In this document: positions 44,170 to 53,595 of the stretch, piece by piece | Numbering within the stretch: position 1 is the stretch's first letter | Layout: each line of letters begins with the position of its first letter | Source of the DNA: Rickettsiales bacterium | Lineage (GTDB): Bacteria > Pseudomonadota > Alphaproteobacteria > Rickettsiales > JALZUV01 | Length of the DNA stretch: 64,000 nucleotides | Assembly (NCBI GenBank): GCA_029252805.1 | Contig: JAQXAR010000015.1 | Coordinates: 119,793 to 183,792 of the forward strand | Direction: 5' to 3' | Translations under genes and position numbers: made by a program | Notes under the pieces: generated by a model | What the model was told of the DNA's origin: nothing | The model's input: only the letters and a program-made list of their open reading frames with translations | Database searches by the model: none

Positions 44170-45861
44170 ATGACCTCTTTTTCTAGAATTTTCGTTGTTT
44201 TATCAATGGTTATGCTGCTCTCAGTACCGTTTGCGGCTTCGGCACAAACGTTAGATGAGCAAGTGCAGCTTTGTAAGGCTAATCTCATTGTATATGCGGC
44301 TGAGGCGCCTCCAGGTGAAGCTGAAATAGCCGATGATCTGATAGAAGCTGCAAAGCATAACACAGAAGAGCTCGCGCTTGTTCGCGGTTTTAAAACAGGC
44401 TTCGGCGCTGTGATCGATGTGATGGACACGGTTTTATTCTACGAGCTCTTCCCTGAAACCATTGGTTTCCCTGAAGTGGATGAAGATTGTGAAGTCGTGC
44501 AACGTGGTTTCCCTTTCGTAGTGTTCTGGCTCATTCTTGGAGGTGCGTTCTTCACCTTCCGTTTATCTCTCATTAACTTGCGTATGTTCGGTCACGGCCT
44601 CGCTGTGGTAACCAACAAATATCTTCGTAAAGAAGATGTAGGACAAGTGACTCCCTTCCAATCTCTTGCAGCTGCGGTTTCAGGTACGGTTGGTTTGGGT
44701 AACATTGCTGGTGTAGCGGTTGCGGTTACCATGGGTGGCCCGGGTGCTATCTTTTGGATGATGGTCGCAGGTTTTCTCGGCATGTCGACGAAATTTGCTG
44801 AAGTAACCTTGGGCCATAAATACCGTCGAGTCGATGAGAATGGTGCGGTTTCCGGTGGTGCGTTCTATTACTTACGTGATGGTTTGAAAGAACTTGGAAT
44901 GGCGAAACTTGGTAAGTATCTTGCCGTATTGTTTGCGTTTCTTTGTCTCTGTGGTGCGTTTGGTGGTGGTAACATGTTCCAAGCGAACCAAATGGTTGCC
45001 TCCCTTACGCATACTTTCTCACTAACGGATATGGATTGGGTGATTTCACTCGTCATGGCGGTAGCGGTGGGTATTGTGCTTATCGGTGGTGTATCGCGTA
45101 TTGCATCCGTTGCAGAAGCGATTGTTCCGTTAATGGCATTGATCTACCTTTCAGCCGCGATGGTCGTGCTTATTGTGAATGCAGATAAAGTTCCAGCCGC
45201 TCTAGCGTTGATTATGGATCTGGCATTCAGCATGGAATCGGCAGCAGGTGGTATCTTTGGAGCGATGATTATGGGCTTCCGTCGTGCGGCCTTCTCGAAC
45301 GAAGCCGGTGTGGGTTCTGCACCGATCGTGATGGCGGCAACGAAATGTAACGAGCCTGTGCAAGTGGGTTCGGTTGCGATTCTCGAGCCGTTCATCGATA
45401 CGATGGTGATTTGTTTGATGACCGGTTTGGTGATTACCGTCACTGGCGTTTACCAAGATGGTACGGCAGATGGTGTTATCCTAACGAGCCAATCTTTCGC
45501 AACCGTGATTGACTGGTTCCCGGTTGTACTTTCCATCGCAGTATCGCTCTTTGCCTTCTCTACGATGTTGACATGGAGTTACTATGGTGAACGTGCGTGG
45601 AACTACCTGTTTGGTAGCGGAAAGATTCGTCTTTATCATGTGCTCTTCTGTGCGGCTGTATTCTTTGGTGGCGCAATGCAAGATGCGGCGAATGAAGGCT
45701 TCAACTTGATTGTGAACTTCTCTGACCTAGCGCTCCTAGCGATGTCTGTACCGAACCTGATTGGTATGTACTTGCTATCTGGTGTGTTGAGCAAAGAAGT
45801 GAAAGAGTACCGCGCGCGCTTGAAAGCGGGTAAGGTGAAGCTCAATAATATGAAAGACTAG
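44170..45861 (+). CDS. Alanine/glycine:cation symporter with N-terminal extension
   Basis: Sodium- or proton-coupled amino-acid symporter of the AGCS family. 563 residues; the transport core starts near residue 115 with NLRMFGHGLAVV, TGTVGLGNIAGVAVAV-type motif (SGTVGLGNIAGV), GMSTKFAEVTLGHKYR and RRAAFSNEAGVGSAPIV. Before the core are a cleavable-looking signal peptide (ending FAASAQ) and about 80 residues with two Cys, which would be periplasmic. Many AGCS members lack that extension. A good terminator follows. Confidence 0.93.
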   Translation: MTSFSRIFVVLSMVMLLSVPFAASAQTLDEQVQLCKANLIVYAAEAPPGEAEIADDLIEAAKHNTEELALVRGFKTGFGAVIDVMDTVLFYELFPETIGFPEVDEDCEVVQRGFPFVVFWLILGGAFFTFRLSLINLRMFGHGLAVVTNKYLRKEDVGQVTPFQSLAAAVSGTVGLGNIAGVAVAVTMGGPGAIFWMMVAGFLGMSTKFAEVTLGHKYRRVDENGAVSGGAFYYLRDGLKELGMAKLGKYLAVLFAFLCLCGAFGGGNMFQANQMVASLTHTFSLTDMDWVISLVMAVAVGIVLIGGVSRIASVAEAIVPLMALIYLSAAMVVLIVNADKVPAALALIMDLAFSMESAAGGIFGAMIMGFRRAAFSNEAGVGSAPIVMAATKCNEPVQVGSVAILEPFIDTMVICLMTGLVITVTGVYQDGTADGVILTSQSFATVIDWFPVVLSIAVSLFAFSTMLTWSYYGERAWNYLFGSGKIRLYHVLFCAAVFFGGAMQDAANEGFNLIVNFSDLALLAMSVPNLIGMYLLSGVLSKEVKEYRARLKAGKVKLNNMKD

Positions 45862-45887
45862 TTAGCAATAGCTTAGTTGATCTAATC

Positions 45888-45925
45888 AAGCGGGTGGGTT
45901 CTTTTGGATTTACCCGCTTTTTTTA
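45888..45925 (+). terminator. Terminator after the symporter
   Basis: AAGCGGGT (45888-45895) pairs with ACCCGCTT (45912-45919), followed by a T-run to 45924. Confidence 0.85.
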
Positions 45926-45981
45926 TGCTATATTGGTAAGAGAAATAAAGGGCTGAGGAAAGAAGTGAGGGGAGTCGTGCT

Positions 45982-46182
45982 CTAAGTGTTTGAACGCTTC
46001 TTGATAACGTAAGCAAGCCTCTTAATGGCAAGCTCTTGCAGCGTCTGCTCTGGCGCCTTAGGGTCGCCGACAATACTCGCCTCAATCCCTGTGACAGGGT
46101 CAATGGCTGTCACCTTCACATAGCGACCTTGGTGAATGAATTCAATGATAGCTTCGCCGTTAAACTCGGTTCCTTTAGGCAT
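45982..46182 (-). CDS. DUF6898-like small protein
   Basis: 66 residues from ATG 46182 (MPKGTEFNGE); a longer upstream reading is in the wrong frame across the CorC gene. The sequence VTAIDPVTGIEASIVGDPKAP and a C-terminal helix (LAIKRLAYVI) match a small conserved alphaproteobacterial family (DUF6898). It follows the CorC gene by four bases, as the last gene of the aroK-aroB block. Function unknown. Confidence 0.75.
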   Translation of the reverse strand: MPKGTEFNGEAIIEFIHQGRYVKVTAIDPVTGIEASIVGDPKAPEQTLQELAIKRLAYVIKKRSNT

Positions 46183-46186
46183 GATC

Positions 46187-47479
46187 TTACTCGTCACCCT
46201 CAGGGGGTGTTTCGAGCTTTTCAATACGCACGCGTGTAATTTGTGTTGGCGTACAAGCTTCGACAATAAAACGACAGCCAGCTGTCTCAAACACTTCGCC
46301 CTTCGTCGGAATATCGCGGGCTTCTTGCAAAACAAGGCCCGCGATCGTATTGGCATCCTCGTCGGGTAACTCCCAATCAAGGTGGCGGTTAAGGTCGCGG
46401 ATACCGGTATTTCCCTCAACCATCCATGTGTCAGACGAGAGCTCGACAATACCGCTAAGGTCAATCGTATCATATTCATCATCGATCTCGCCGACGATTT
46501 CCTCGATCACATCTTCGAGTGTCACAATACCTTGGAGATCACCATATTCATCGACCACGAGCGCGAAATGCTGACGTTTCTGACGGAAAGCGTAGAGTTG
46601 TTCTTTTAGGCTTGTTGTGGAAGGGATAAACCATGGCTTCAGTAGGATGCTACGAATGTCTTTGCGCGTAATATTGGCTCTCCCACGTTTATGAATAAGG
46701 CGTAGAAGCGTCTTCAAATGTAAGATGCCTACGACATTTGTATATTCGCCTTCATAAACGGGTAGGCGGCTATGCGGCGAATTGATGGCCGTATCAATGA
46801 TTGTTGAAACCTCCTCTGCAATATCAAGTCCTTCTACCTGCTTGCGGTGAACCATCACTTCTTCAACTTCGATTTCCTTAAGCTCAAGGATACTGTCCAG
46901 CATATCACGATCTTGTTTTTCCATCTGGCCTTCGCGGTGATGCATCTCAATCGTGCCGCGCAGGAGGTCCGTCGCGGGCATTAGGGCGTTTTCTTCACAC
47001 ACATCAATGCCAAAGAGAGCAAATATCTGCGTGATAAACCATTTCACAGCTAAGGTAACGGGAGAGAAAAGTGTCACGCAAATTGCAATGACCGGAGCAA
47101 CAGCTAAGGAGACTTGTTCCGAGCGTTTAATGGCAAAGGTTTTAGGAAGCACCTCGGCAAAGACAAGCACCAGTGAGGTCATAGCGATCGTTGCATAAAC
47201 AACACCGACTTCTCCCCAAAGCGAGATCGCCAGGCTGGTGGCAAGGGCAGAAGCTAGGATATTGACGAGATTATTGCCGAGTAAGATCGCGCCAATCAGG
47301 GATTCTTTCTCCTGGCGTAATTTACCGACTAATTTGGCGCGTCGGTTATTCTCTTTCATTAGTTGGAAAATTCGCGCACGCGAAACGGCGGTTAAACCGG
47401 TTTCTGACCCGGAGAAAAATCCAGAGCAGAGGATCAGCACAAAGATGGCTAATAAATGTAAGCTAGTTTCTAAGTCCAT
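46187..47479 (-). CDS. HlyC/CorC family transporter (CNNM-CBS-CorC)
   Basis: Membrane protein of the CNNM/CorC group linked to magnesium/cobalt transport or resistance. 430 residues: DUF21 membrane domain (about 1-180; GFFSGSETGLTAVSRAR near 20-36), a CBS pair (about 200-330; VVGILHLKTLL, LQGIVTLEDVIEEIVGEI) and the C-terminal CorC_HlyC domain (350-430). Layout and length are typical. Lies 12 bases after aroB. Confidence 0.94.
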   Translation of the reverse strand: MDLETSLHLLAIFVLILCSGFFSGSETGLTAVSRARIFQLMKENNRRAKLVGKLRQEKESLIGAILLGNNLVNILASALATSLAISLWGEVGVVYATIAMTSLVLVFAEVLPKTFAIKRSEQVSLAVAPVIAICVTLFSPVTLAVKWFITQIFALFGIDVCEENALMPATDLLRGTIEMHHREGQMEKQDRDMLDSILELKEIEVEEVMVHRKQVEGLDIAEEVSTIIDTAINSPHSRLPVYEGEYTNVVGILHLKTLLRLIHKRGRANITRKDIRSILLKPWFIPSTTSLKEQLYAFRQKRQHFALVVDEYGDLQGIVTLEDVIEEIVGEIDDEYDTIDLSGIVELSSDTWMVEGNTGIRDLNRHLDWELPDEDANTIAGLVLQEARDIPTKGEVFETAGCRFIVEACTPTQITRVRIEKLETPPEGDE

Positions 47480-47491
47480 TGACGTTACGTT

Positions 47492-48559
47492 CTAATTTTG
47501 CCCGTATTTGCGTAAAAAATCAACCATGCTGGCACAATCAACCTGCTTCTCGATAAAACAATCGCCGATAGTGCGGGCGAGAACCAACGTTAACTCACCA
47601 TTTTCTGCCTTTTTATCCTGCTGCATGTGCGCCAGTAGCGTCTCGGCTGTGGGCCAATCATGGGCGGTGACAGGCAGGTCAGAGCTTTCAATAAGGGCGA
47701 TGACTCGTTTTGCATCTACTTCAGAACAGATGCCTTGGTTCGCACAATAGGTAAATGCCATGGCCATACCAATGGCCACCGCTTCGCCATGCACTAAGGT
47801 TCCATCGTAGGCGAGCTCGACTTCTAGCGCATGGCCGAATGTATGGCCTAGATTGAGTAAGGCTCGCACCCCTGCCTCGCGTTCATCCTGTTCGACAATA
47901 GTCGCTTTGATTTGCACTGACTGTGTAATGGTGTGGGTGAGGGCCGCAGTATCTCTGTTTAATATAGCAAGGTGGTTCTTTTCTAACCATGCGAAGAAGG
48001 TTTCGCTGTGAATACAAGCAGCTTTGATCACTTCCCCAAAGCCAGCGCGTAATTCACGATCAGGCAAGGTAGAGAGCGTGTCTGGATCAATGATCACGGC
48101 TTGGGGCTGATAGAAGCTACCAATTAGGTTTTTGCCATACTCACTGTTAATGCCCGTTTTGCCACCAACCGAGCTATCCACTTGCGATAGTAGGGTGGTG
48201 GGGATTTGGACGAATGGTACGCCGCGCAATAAGATGCTCGCTGCAAAGCCGGTAATATCACCCACCACGCCGCCGCCAAGGGCAATAAGGAGAGTCTTGC
48301 GGTCGGGCTTTAAGCCAAGCAGTTCATTGAGGAGCTGTTCCAGTAAATTAAACGACTTGGTCGCTTCACCTGCTGGCAGCACGATCACGTCAAAGCCAAT
48401 ATTTAGATTCTCCGTCAGACGGTCAAGCCAATGCGGCGCGACATTCTCATCGGTAATGATGATCGTGCGTGGTGCATCGATCAGTTCACCGGCTTTGGCG
48501 AGTAAACCTTGGCCGATATGGATCGGATAGCTGCGCCCATCGGGTAGAGCAATTTTCAT
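47492..48559 (-). CDS. aroB: 3-dehydroquinate synthase
   Basis: Second step of the shikimate pathway, NAD- and Zn-dependent cyclisation of DAHP. 355 residues with NAD-binding LIALGGGVVGDITGFAAS, the QVDSSVGGKTG block, and the zinc-site GHTFGHALE. Overlaps aroK by four bases (ATGA). Confidence 0.96.
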   Translation of the reverse strand: MKIALPDGRSYPIHIGQGLLAKAGELIDAPRTIIITDENVAPHWLDRLTENLNIGFDVIVLPAGEATKSFNLLEQLLNELLGLKPDRKTLLIALGGGVVGDITGFAASILLRGVPFVQIPTTLLSQVDSSVGGKTGINSEYGKNLIGSFYQPQAVIIDPDTLSTLPDRELRAGFGEVIKAACIHSETFFAWLEKNHLAILNRDTAALTHTITQSVQIKATIVEQDEREAGVRALLNLGHTFGHALEVELAYDGTLVHGEAVAIGMAMAFTYCANQGICSEVDAKRVIALIESSDLPVTAHDWPTAETLLAHMQQDKKAENGELTLVLARTIGDCFIEKQVDCASMVDFLRKYGQN

Positions 48560-49092
48560 ATAAATAGGCCCGGTTGTTCTTTCTTGAGGCGTTTGACGAT
48601 GGTTTTAACCACATTCTCATGCGCGCCTGTGCCACTATCAACAATCATGTCAGCCTTTTCATAGATAGGATAGCGCTCCTTGATCAGCTTTGAGAGGATC
48701 TTCTGCTTGTTACCTTTGGCGAGTAAGGGGCGGGTATCGCGACGGTTCACGCGTTCGAGTAAGACGTCTAGATCAGCGCGAAGCCAGATAGTGAAAGCCT
48801 TCTTTGCAATCATCTCACGAATAGGGGGTTGCATATAGGCACCGCCACCCGTTGCGAGGATCTGATTGTGGGTGCCGAGTAAGCGTTTAATGACGCGTTT
48901 TTCCAAATCACGGAAGACTTCTTCATCATAGATGGCAAAAAGATCGGAAATTGAGCACCCGGCAGATTCTTCAATTTCGCTATCCGAATCGACAAAAGGC
49001 AGCTTCAGCGCTTGCCCTAGGCGAGCACCGATAGTCGATTTTCCCGCTCCCATCAAGCCGATGAGAACAATTGGTTTGGATAGGCTTGCCAT
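48556..49092 (-). CDS. aroK: Shikimate kinase
   Basis: Phosphorylates shikimate with ATP. 178 residues; Walker A GLMGAGKS (12-19), shikimate-binding Asp in FVDSDSEIE, the GGGAY block near 80 and the lid Arg in NRRDTRPLL. Normal length. First gene of the leftward aroK-aroB-CorC-DUF6898 operon; divergent from the small membrane protein at 49165. Confidence 0.96.
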   Translation of the reverse strand: MASLSKPIVLIGLMGAGKSTIGARLGQALKLPFVDSDSEIEESAGCSISDLFAIYDEEVFRDLEKRVIKRLLGTHNQILATGGGAYMQPPIREMIAKKAFTIWLRADLDVLLERVNRRDTRPLLAKGNKQKILSKLIKERYPIYEKADMIVDSGTGAHENVVKTIVKRLKKEQPGLFI

Positions 49093-49164
49093 TTGCGTCG
49101 AGTACCACTAACTATCTGTCTGAACACAGAAACTAACAAAGAACGAAATAATTGCAATAAAGTG

Positions 49165-49314
49165 ATGGCAGAGAACAAACGAGTAGCAGTATTTTTTTTG
49201 ATTATCATGGTAATCATAGCGGCATTTTTAATGTGGCTGATGATGTTTCAGCCAGAACCTCAACAGGCAGAAGTGGTAAAAGAAATCCCTCATGAACGCG
49301 TATTTACGAAATAG
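49165..49314 (+). CDS. Small single-helix membrane protein
   Basis: 49 residues from ATG 49165 (MAENKRVAVFF). One strong membrane helix (about 7-28, FFLIIMVIIAAFLMWLMMF) then a short periplasmic or cytosolic acidic tail ending ERVFTK. It overlaps the following gene by 23 bases, so the two are probably coupled. No family recognised; short length limits confidence. Confidence 0.6.
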   Translation: MAENKRVAVFFLIIMVIIAAFLMWLMMFQPEPQQAEVVKEIPHERVFTK

Positions 49315-50608
49315 CCTAGCGCTTCTCGCATTTATCTTCGTGTCATCTTCTGTCTTGGCGCAAGAAGTTGACTTGTCGGAGCCTCCGGCGGAGTTGGCCG
49401 ACGAGACCATTGCAGAAGAAGGCGATGACATTACTCCGGAAGAAGAAGTGGAGTTGATGGCCAATGAACCCGGTATTGAAATTGCAGAGTTTGAAGCGCC
49501 GAAAAGTGGTGGTTTAGGCCTTTGGTCCGCGAGTCGGCTCGGGGTGCCGTATAGTTTGTGGCAGGGGATTGATGAAAAGCAGGTGTTACCCCTCCTAGCG
49601 CAGATACCTGAAGCAGTGGAAAGCCCGGCGATCCGTAACGTACGGACGCGCGTGTTGGTGATGGAAACTGCGCGTAGTGACTTTAGCGAGGCCGTGTTAA
49701 TGGCCCGCGTGAATGCGTTGTTGAAGATGGGGCAGGCCGTACTCGCTACGAAACTGTTAGAGAATGTACCTGAGAGTATTGCTTCCGATGCGTTGCGCAA
49801 ACAGCTGTATCTGTTGAAAATCTTGAGCGCGGATTCGAATGAAGCAGTCTGCCAGCAGGCAGATGCTCAACAAGCTGATAAGCCCGAAGCATTCTGGCAG
49901 CGCTTTCAGGTCTTGTGTTATACGCTAGCTGCCGAAACGTCTAAAGCGCAGTTGAGTGTCGAACTCTTACGTGAACAGAATCACGCATCGGAGTCATTTA
50001 CTCAAATTATTCAAGCGATTATCGATAAAAAGTCGCTGGAAGTAGACGTGCAATCATTGGAGCGCGAAGAACTTGCATGGGTCAGCCTTGCGCAGAAACT
50101 ACCCGAAGAGCTAGAGGGGCTATCTATAGAGACGCTCGCTCTTGTGGCGCTGAATGGTAAGCTAAAGGGCGAACTTGCCAAGCAAGTGAAAGTCCAAAAC
50201 CTTAATGTGGATAGCGTTGCAGCGCCGAAAGATAACTCTCCGGATGTCCCACTCGCTTTCATGCGTTTGAGCGGCGATGCGGCGATGTCTGACGTAAGGC
50301 GCGCTCTCATGGCGGCGGCAATGCGCCGTGCTTGGGGAAAACCCATCTCGATTGAAATGGAGGAGGCGCTGCTTGCGCGCAGTTACCGTGCCGAGCTCAA
50401 CGAGCTTTCGGTGATTTGGCAAGAAATGGCCACGAAGATGCAGGATAATGAGCAGCGCTTAGAGGCATTATTCCTTTTGCTCCGCCCGATGACGGATGAG
50501 CTCTCGCGCTATACTGTGGGCGATTTAAACTTCTTGGTGGGGGAGTTGAAATCCCTAGGGCTTAATCATGATGCAGCCGCGATTGCGCAAGAAGCCCTTG
50601 GAAAGTGA
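49292..50608 (+). CDS. Secreted helical-repeat protein upstream of xerD
   Basis: 438 residues with a signal peptide (cleavage after VLAQ near 24), a Glu-rich linker (30-70, VDLSEPPAEL), then an Ala/Leu/Glu-rich all-helical region that looks like an alpha-solenoid (repeated LL-x-Ala patterns). Overlaps the xerD GTG by four bases (GTGA). A conserved unknown in this position is common in the class, to my recollection; no catalytic motif visible. Likely periplasmic scaffold. Confidence 0.75.
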   Translation: MNAYLRNSLALLAFIFVSSSVLAQEVDLSEPPAELADETIAEEGDDITPEEEVELMANEPGIEIAEFEAPKSGGLGLWSASRLGVPYSLWQGIDEKQVLPLLAQIPEAVESPAIRNVRTRVLVMETARSDFSEAVLMARVNALLKMGQAVLATKLLENVPESIASDALRKQLYLLKILSADSNEAVCQQADAQQADKPEAFWQRFQVLCYTLAAETSKAQLSVELLREQNHASESFTQIIQAIIDKKSLEVDVQSLEREELAWVSLAQKLPEELEGLSIETLALVALNGKLKGELAKQVKVQNLNVDSVAAPKDNSPDVPLAFMRLSGDAAMSDVRRALMAAAMRRAWGKPISIEMEEALLARSYRAELNELSVIWQEMATKMQDNEQRLEALFLLLRPMTDELSRYTVGDLNFLVGELKSLGLNHDAAAIAQEALGK

Positions 50609-51510
50609 GTCGCTACTCACGCTTTATTGATGATTTCCTCCAGATGATGGCAGCTGAGCGCGCGGCCTCTGCTAATACCCTTGCTGCGTATAAGCGCGAT
50701 CTTATTGCCTTGGAAGAGGCGCTTTCTTCACCCTTAGAACGAGGCAGCGCTAAAGCGGTGGAGAAAATTGTCAGTGGTTTTCATCCAGAATTCTCGCCGC
50801 GCACGATCGCCCGTAAGATTTCGACCTATCGGCAGTTCTTTGGGTTTTTGCAGGAAGAGAATATTCGCGCCGATAATCCTGCGATGGCCATTCCTTTGCC
50901 AAAACAGCCGAAGCCCTTGCCTAAATTCCTTTCCGCCTCACAAGTGCGAGCATTACTGGATGCCGTGGCAGAAGATCGCTCGGCTGCTTCGATCCGTCTC
51001 TATGCATTGATTGCCTTACTGCATGCGACAGGGCTGCGTGTGACAGAGCTTGTGACGATCAAATTATCGGCGGTGGAGCAGATGATTAATTCCGGTGAAC
51101 CGCTATTGCAGGTCATGGGTAAGGGTAATAAGGAACGCTTGGTCCCAGTCAATGTGCAGGCCTTAGACGCATTACAGGCCTATTTAGAGGTGCGCAAACA
51201 GATGAAGTCGCCTTACTTATTCCCCTCCACCAGTAAGGACGGGCACCTCACAAGACAAAACTTTGCTATTTCACTGAAAAAAATGGCCGGTAAGGCCGGT
51301 TTGGATGCATCGAAGGTGTCGCCGCACGTATTGCGTCATAGTTTTGCGACCCATCTATTGGCCGGAGGCGCGGATTTACGCCTAATACAGCAGCTTTTAG
51401 GCCATGCAGATATCACCACAACCGAGATCTATACCCACCTAAAACCAGAGCAAATGAAGGCGCTAGTCGAGCAATATCACCCGTTAGCGGACGAAAAAAG
51501 CGCACCGTAA
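50605..51510 (+). CDS. xerD: Tyrosine recombinase XerD
   Basis: Resolves chromosome dimers at dif with XerC. 301 residues from GTG 50605. Catalytic residues: R145 in ATGLRVTEL, Lys in GKGNKER, H241 and R244 in HVLRHSFATH, H267 in LLGHADI, and nucleophile Y276 in TEIYTHL. N-terminal SAM-like domain normal. The 301-residue length and KQPKPLPKFLS interdomain segment favour XerD over XerC. Confidence 0.93.
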   Translation: MSRYSRFIDDFLQMMAAERAASANTLAAYKRDLIALEEALSSPLERGSAKAVEKIVSGFHPEFSPRTIARKISTYRQFFGFLQEENIRADNPAMAIPLPKQPKPLPKFLSASQVRALLDAVAEDRSAASIRLYALIALLHATGLRVTELVTIKLSAVEQMINSGEPLLQVMGKGNKERLVPVNVQALDALQAYLEVRKQMKSPYLFPSTSKDGHLTRQNFAISLKKMAGKAGLDASKVSPHVLRHSFATHLLAGGADLRLIQQLLGHADITTTEIYTHLKPEQMKALVEQYHPLADEKSAP

Positions 51511-51594
51511 CCCAACTGTCATATTTCGTTCATCAAACAGTAACATAACTTCTGTAAAACTTAGATATAGCGAACAAAACGAAAGAGGCTCAAC

Positions 51595-52740
51595 ATGGTT
51601 GACCAAACATATAATTTAAATAACGCAGCCCAGAAGATTGCAAAAGACCTTGTGGCAGAAAAAACTGCATTAGCAGCTCTTAATGTGGATCTTGTTAATG
51701 ATGGTAAAGCAGCATTAGATGAGGCTGGTTTGAAACATCCAATTAAGTCCGCCTTGCGCCCGCATTTCAAAGGTTTTGATGCTGCGAAGGTTGTCTTGAC
51801 CGAAGCAGAAGTGGACGGGATTACGAAGGAATACATAGACAAAGTGAATGCTGCTGCAGTAGGTAAGCGCGTTGAGGCAGCTACTAAAGCGATTGACGAT
51901 CAGGCAGTAGGAATTGTTGCGCGTATCGCCAGCGAGCTTGCTCCAGAAAAAGATAATGTCGAAGGTATTGCTAACATTTTGGCAGAAGCAAAGCGCCATA
52001 TGCAAGTAGGTAAGGTCGAAAAAGATCGTGCTGCTGAAGTTATCGAGGCAATTGAAGATGCAGTGAGTGGGCTAGAGTATACTGGTACAGAGCCTCTTGT
52101 GATGACTAAGGGTGATGTACAGGGCCAGGTTGATAAGATAAATGCATTTATTGATAAATTTGAGAAGGATGAGAAGGAATCTATGAAAGACCAGCTTTCT
52201 CTCAATGCTGGCATCGTAAAAGGTTTGAAAATTAAAGGTGCAAAAGAAGGCGAAGTTGTTGATTTACCAGAAGCGAACGTTGCAAAGTTCACGAAAAGTA
52301 TAGGCGATGCGCTAAAAGCTACTGGTATTGTAGATAAGGATATTAGTGCCGAAGATCTCGAGAAAGAAGCTAAATCGATCTACGATAATGCAAAATCCGG
52401 TGGCAAAAGCAAAGGCATGGCCTTCATGTCTGTCAAGGGTGTTGGGACCTCGGTAGGTGCGGTCGTTCTGCTTGGTGTGGCATGGAATCGTGCAAAAGCA
52501 CTCTTCTCTGGGACTAAAGAGCAGACTCAAGAACAAATTGACGCGGGTGAAGAGCCCGAGCAGAAAAGTTTCTTCAGCAAAGTGCTTAATGGTCTCGCAG
52601 TGGTAGCATCCGCTTTGGTAGGTGTTTCCCTCATCATGGATGTTGCGACGAAAGACAAGGGCTTTGGTGATACAGCGCAGGGTGCTTGGGCTAAGTTTGT
52701 AACAAATCGAGGTGCTACACCAAGTGGAATTGCAAAATAA
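51595..52740 (+). CDS. Unknown protein with C-terminal membrane hairpin
   Basis: 381 residues. The first 270 are soluble, helical and Lys/Ala/Glu/Asp-rich; the end has two hydrophobic segments (about 280-298, VGTSVGAVVLLGVAW; and 328-350, VLNGLAVVASALVGVSLIM) joined by a Lys/Gln/Glu loop, and a polar tail. No signal peptide. The hairpin with its charged loop resembles the ORF at 2588-2836 in order and composition. No family recognised. Stand-alone, with AAAGAGG-like ribosome-binding site before the ATG; convergent with trhO. Confidence 0.72.
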   Translation: MVDQTYNLNNAAQKIAKDLVAEKTALAALNVDLVNDGKAALDEAGLKHPIKSALRPHFKGFDAAKVVLTEAEVDGITKEYIDKVNAAAVGKRVEAATKAIDDQAVGIVARIASELAPEKDNVEGIANILAEAKRHMQVGKVEKDRAAEVIEAIEDAVSGLEYTGTEPLVMTKGDVQGQVDKINAFIDKFEKDEKESMKDQLSLNAGIVKGLKIKGAKEGEVVDLPEANVAKFTKSIGDALKATGIVDKDISAEDLEKEAKSIYDNAKSGGKSKGMAFMSVKGVGTSVGAVVLLGVAWNRAKALFSGTKEQTQEQIDAGEEPEQKSFFSKVLNGLAVVASALVGVSLIMDVATKDKGFGDTAQGAWAKFVTNRGATPSGIAK

Positions 52741-52741
52741 G

Positions 52742-53551
52742 CTAAACACAATGCCCGCACTGAATGGCGGGCAGGTAGGCTAGGTGATTGCGATCTTCTT
52801 CTCTTAATGGGTGATCACAATTCGGACATAAGCTTACATCCTTAGCGGGCTTGTTACCATGACCCACAGCGATTCGTTCATCGAACACATAACAGCTCCC
52901 CTGCCATTTGCTTCTGGCCTCAGGCGTTTTCTCCAAATAGCGGACAATCCCTCCCTCAAGCTGATATAAATTTTCATACCCATTTTGCAGCATCCAACTG
53001 GATAGCTTTTCACACCGAACACCGCCTGTGCAGAACATGGCGATTTTTTGCGTTTTATCGAAGCTCGTTTCTACTTTTGCGATGATTTCTGAAAAACTCC
53101 GCATTGGCCATAAAGTGGCATTCTCAAACGTCCCTAAATACGTCTCATACTCATTGCGCGTATCAAGAATGGCAACGTCCGGATCATCGACCAGTACATC
53201 CCATTCTTGCGGTGTGCATTGCTTGCCGGTGGCACACACGGCATCTGGCGTTTCAATATCGCCCATGGTGATGATACTTTTTTTCAATTTCACCTTCGGG
53301 CGGGCGAATGGGTGGGCTGTATCCTTTGAGTATTTTACATCTAAATCCGCAAATCGTGTGTCGGCCTGTAAGTGATCGAGCACGAGTTGAACACTTTGCG
53401 CTGGACCGGAGATGGTGGAGTTTAAGCCCTCTGGCGCGAGCAGGATCGTGCCGCGCACATCATTTTGATCCATCATCTCGCGTAATGGCTGGCGCCAAGC
53501 TTCAAAATCATTGAAGTCTGCAAAGCGATAGAATGTTGCAATCGTTGTCAT
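52742..53551 (-). CDS. trhO: tRNA uridine(34) hydroxylase TrhO (rhodanese family)
   Basis: Oxygen-dependent hydroxylation of U34 in tRNA. 269 residues: N-terminal ferredoxin-like domain and a rhodanese domain with the active-site loop [10 protein letters not shown] (C174, C180). DTRNEYE near 130 is the usual rhodanese entry. The end carries two Cys pairs (CPNC and CGHC), a possible zinc ribbon. Length is slightly below the E. coli enzyme. Confidence 0.92.
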   Translation of the reverse strand: MTTIATFYRFADFNDFEAWRQPLREMMDQNDVRGTILLAPEGLNSTISGPAQSVQLVLDHLQADTRFADLDVKYSKDTAHPFARPKVKLKKSIITMGDIETPDAVCATGKQCTPQEWDVLVDDPDVAILDTRNEYETYLGTFENATLWPMRSFSEIIAKVETSFDKTQKIAMFCTGGVRCEKLSSWMLQNGYENLYQLEGGIVRYLEKTPEARSKWQGSCYVFDERIAVGHGNKPAKDVSLCPNCDHPLREEDRNHLAYLPAIQCGHCV

Positions 53552-53595
53552 GCAAGGTTACATACCTAAAACCGTCGAAAAATCAAGGAGAGAGC

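Noticed and set aside
49228..49800. 190-codon minus-strand frame opposite the helical-repeat gene
   Set aside because: The plus-strand gene has a signal peptide and coupled start/stop with its neighbours; the antisense frame is Ser/Ala noise.
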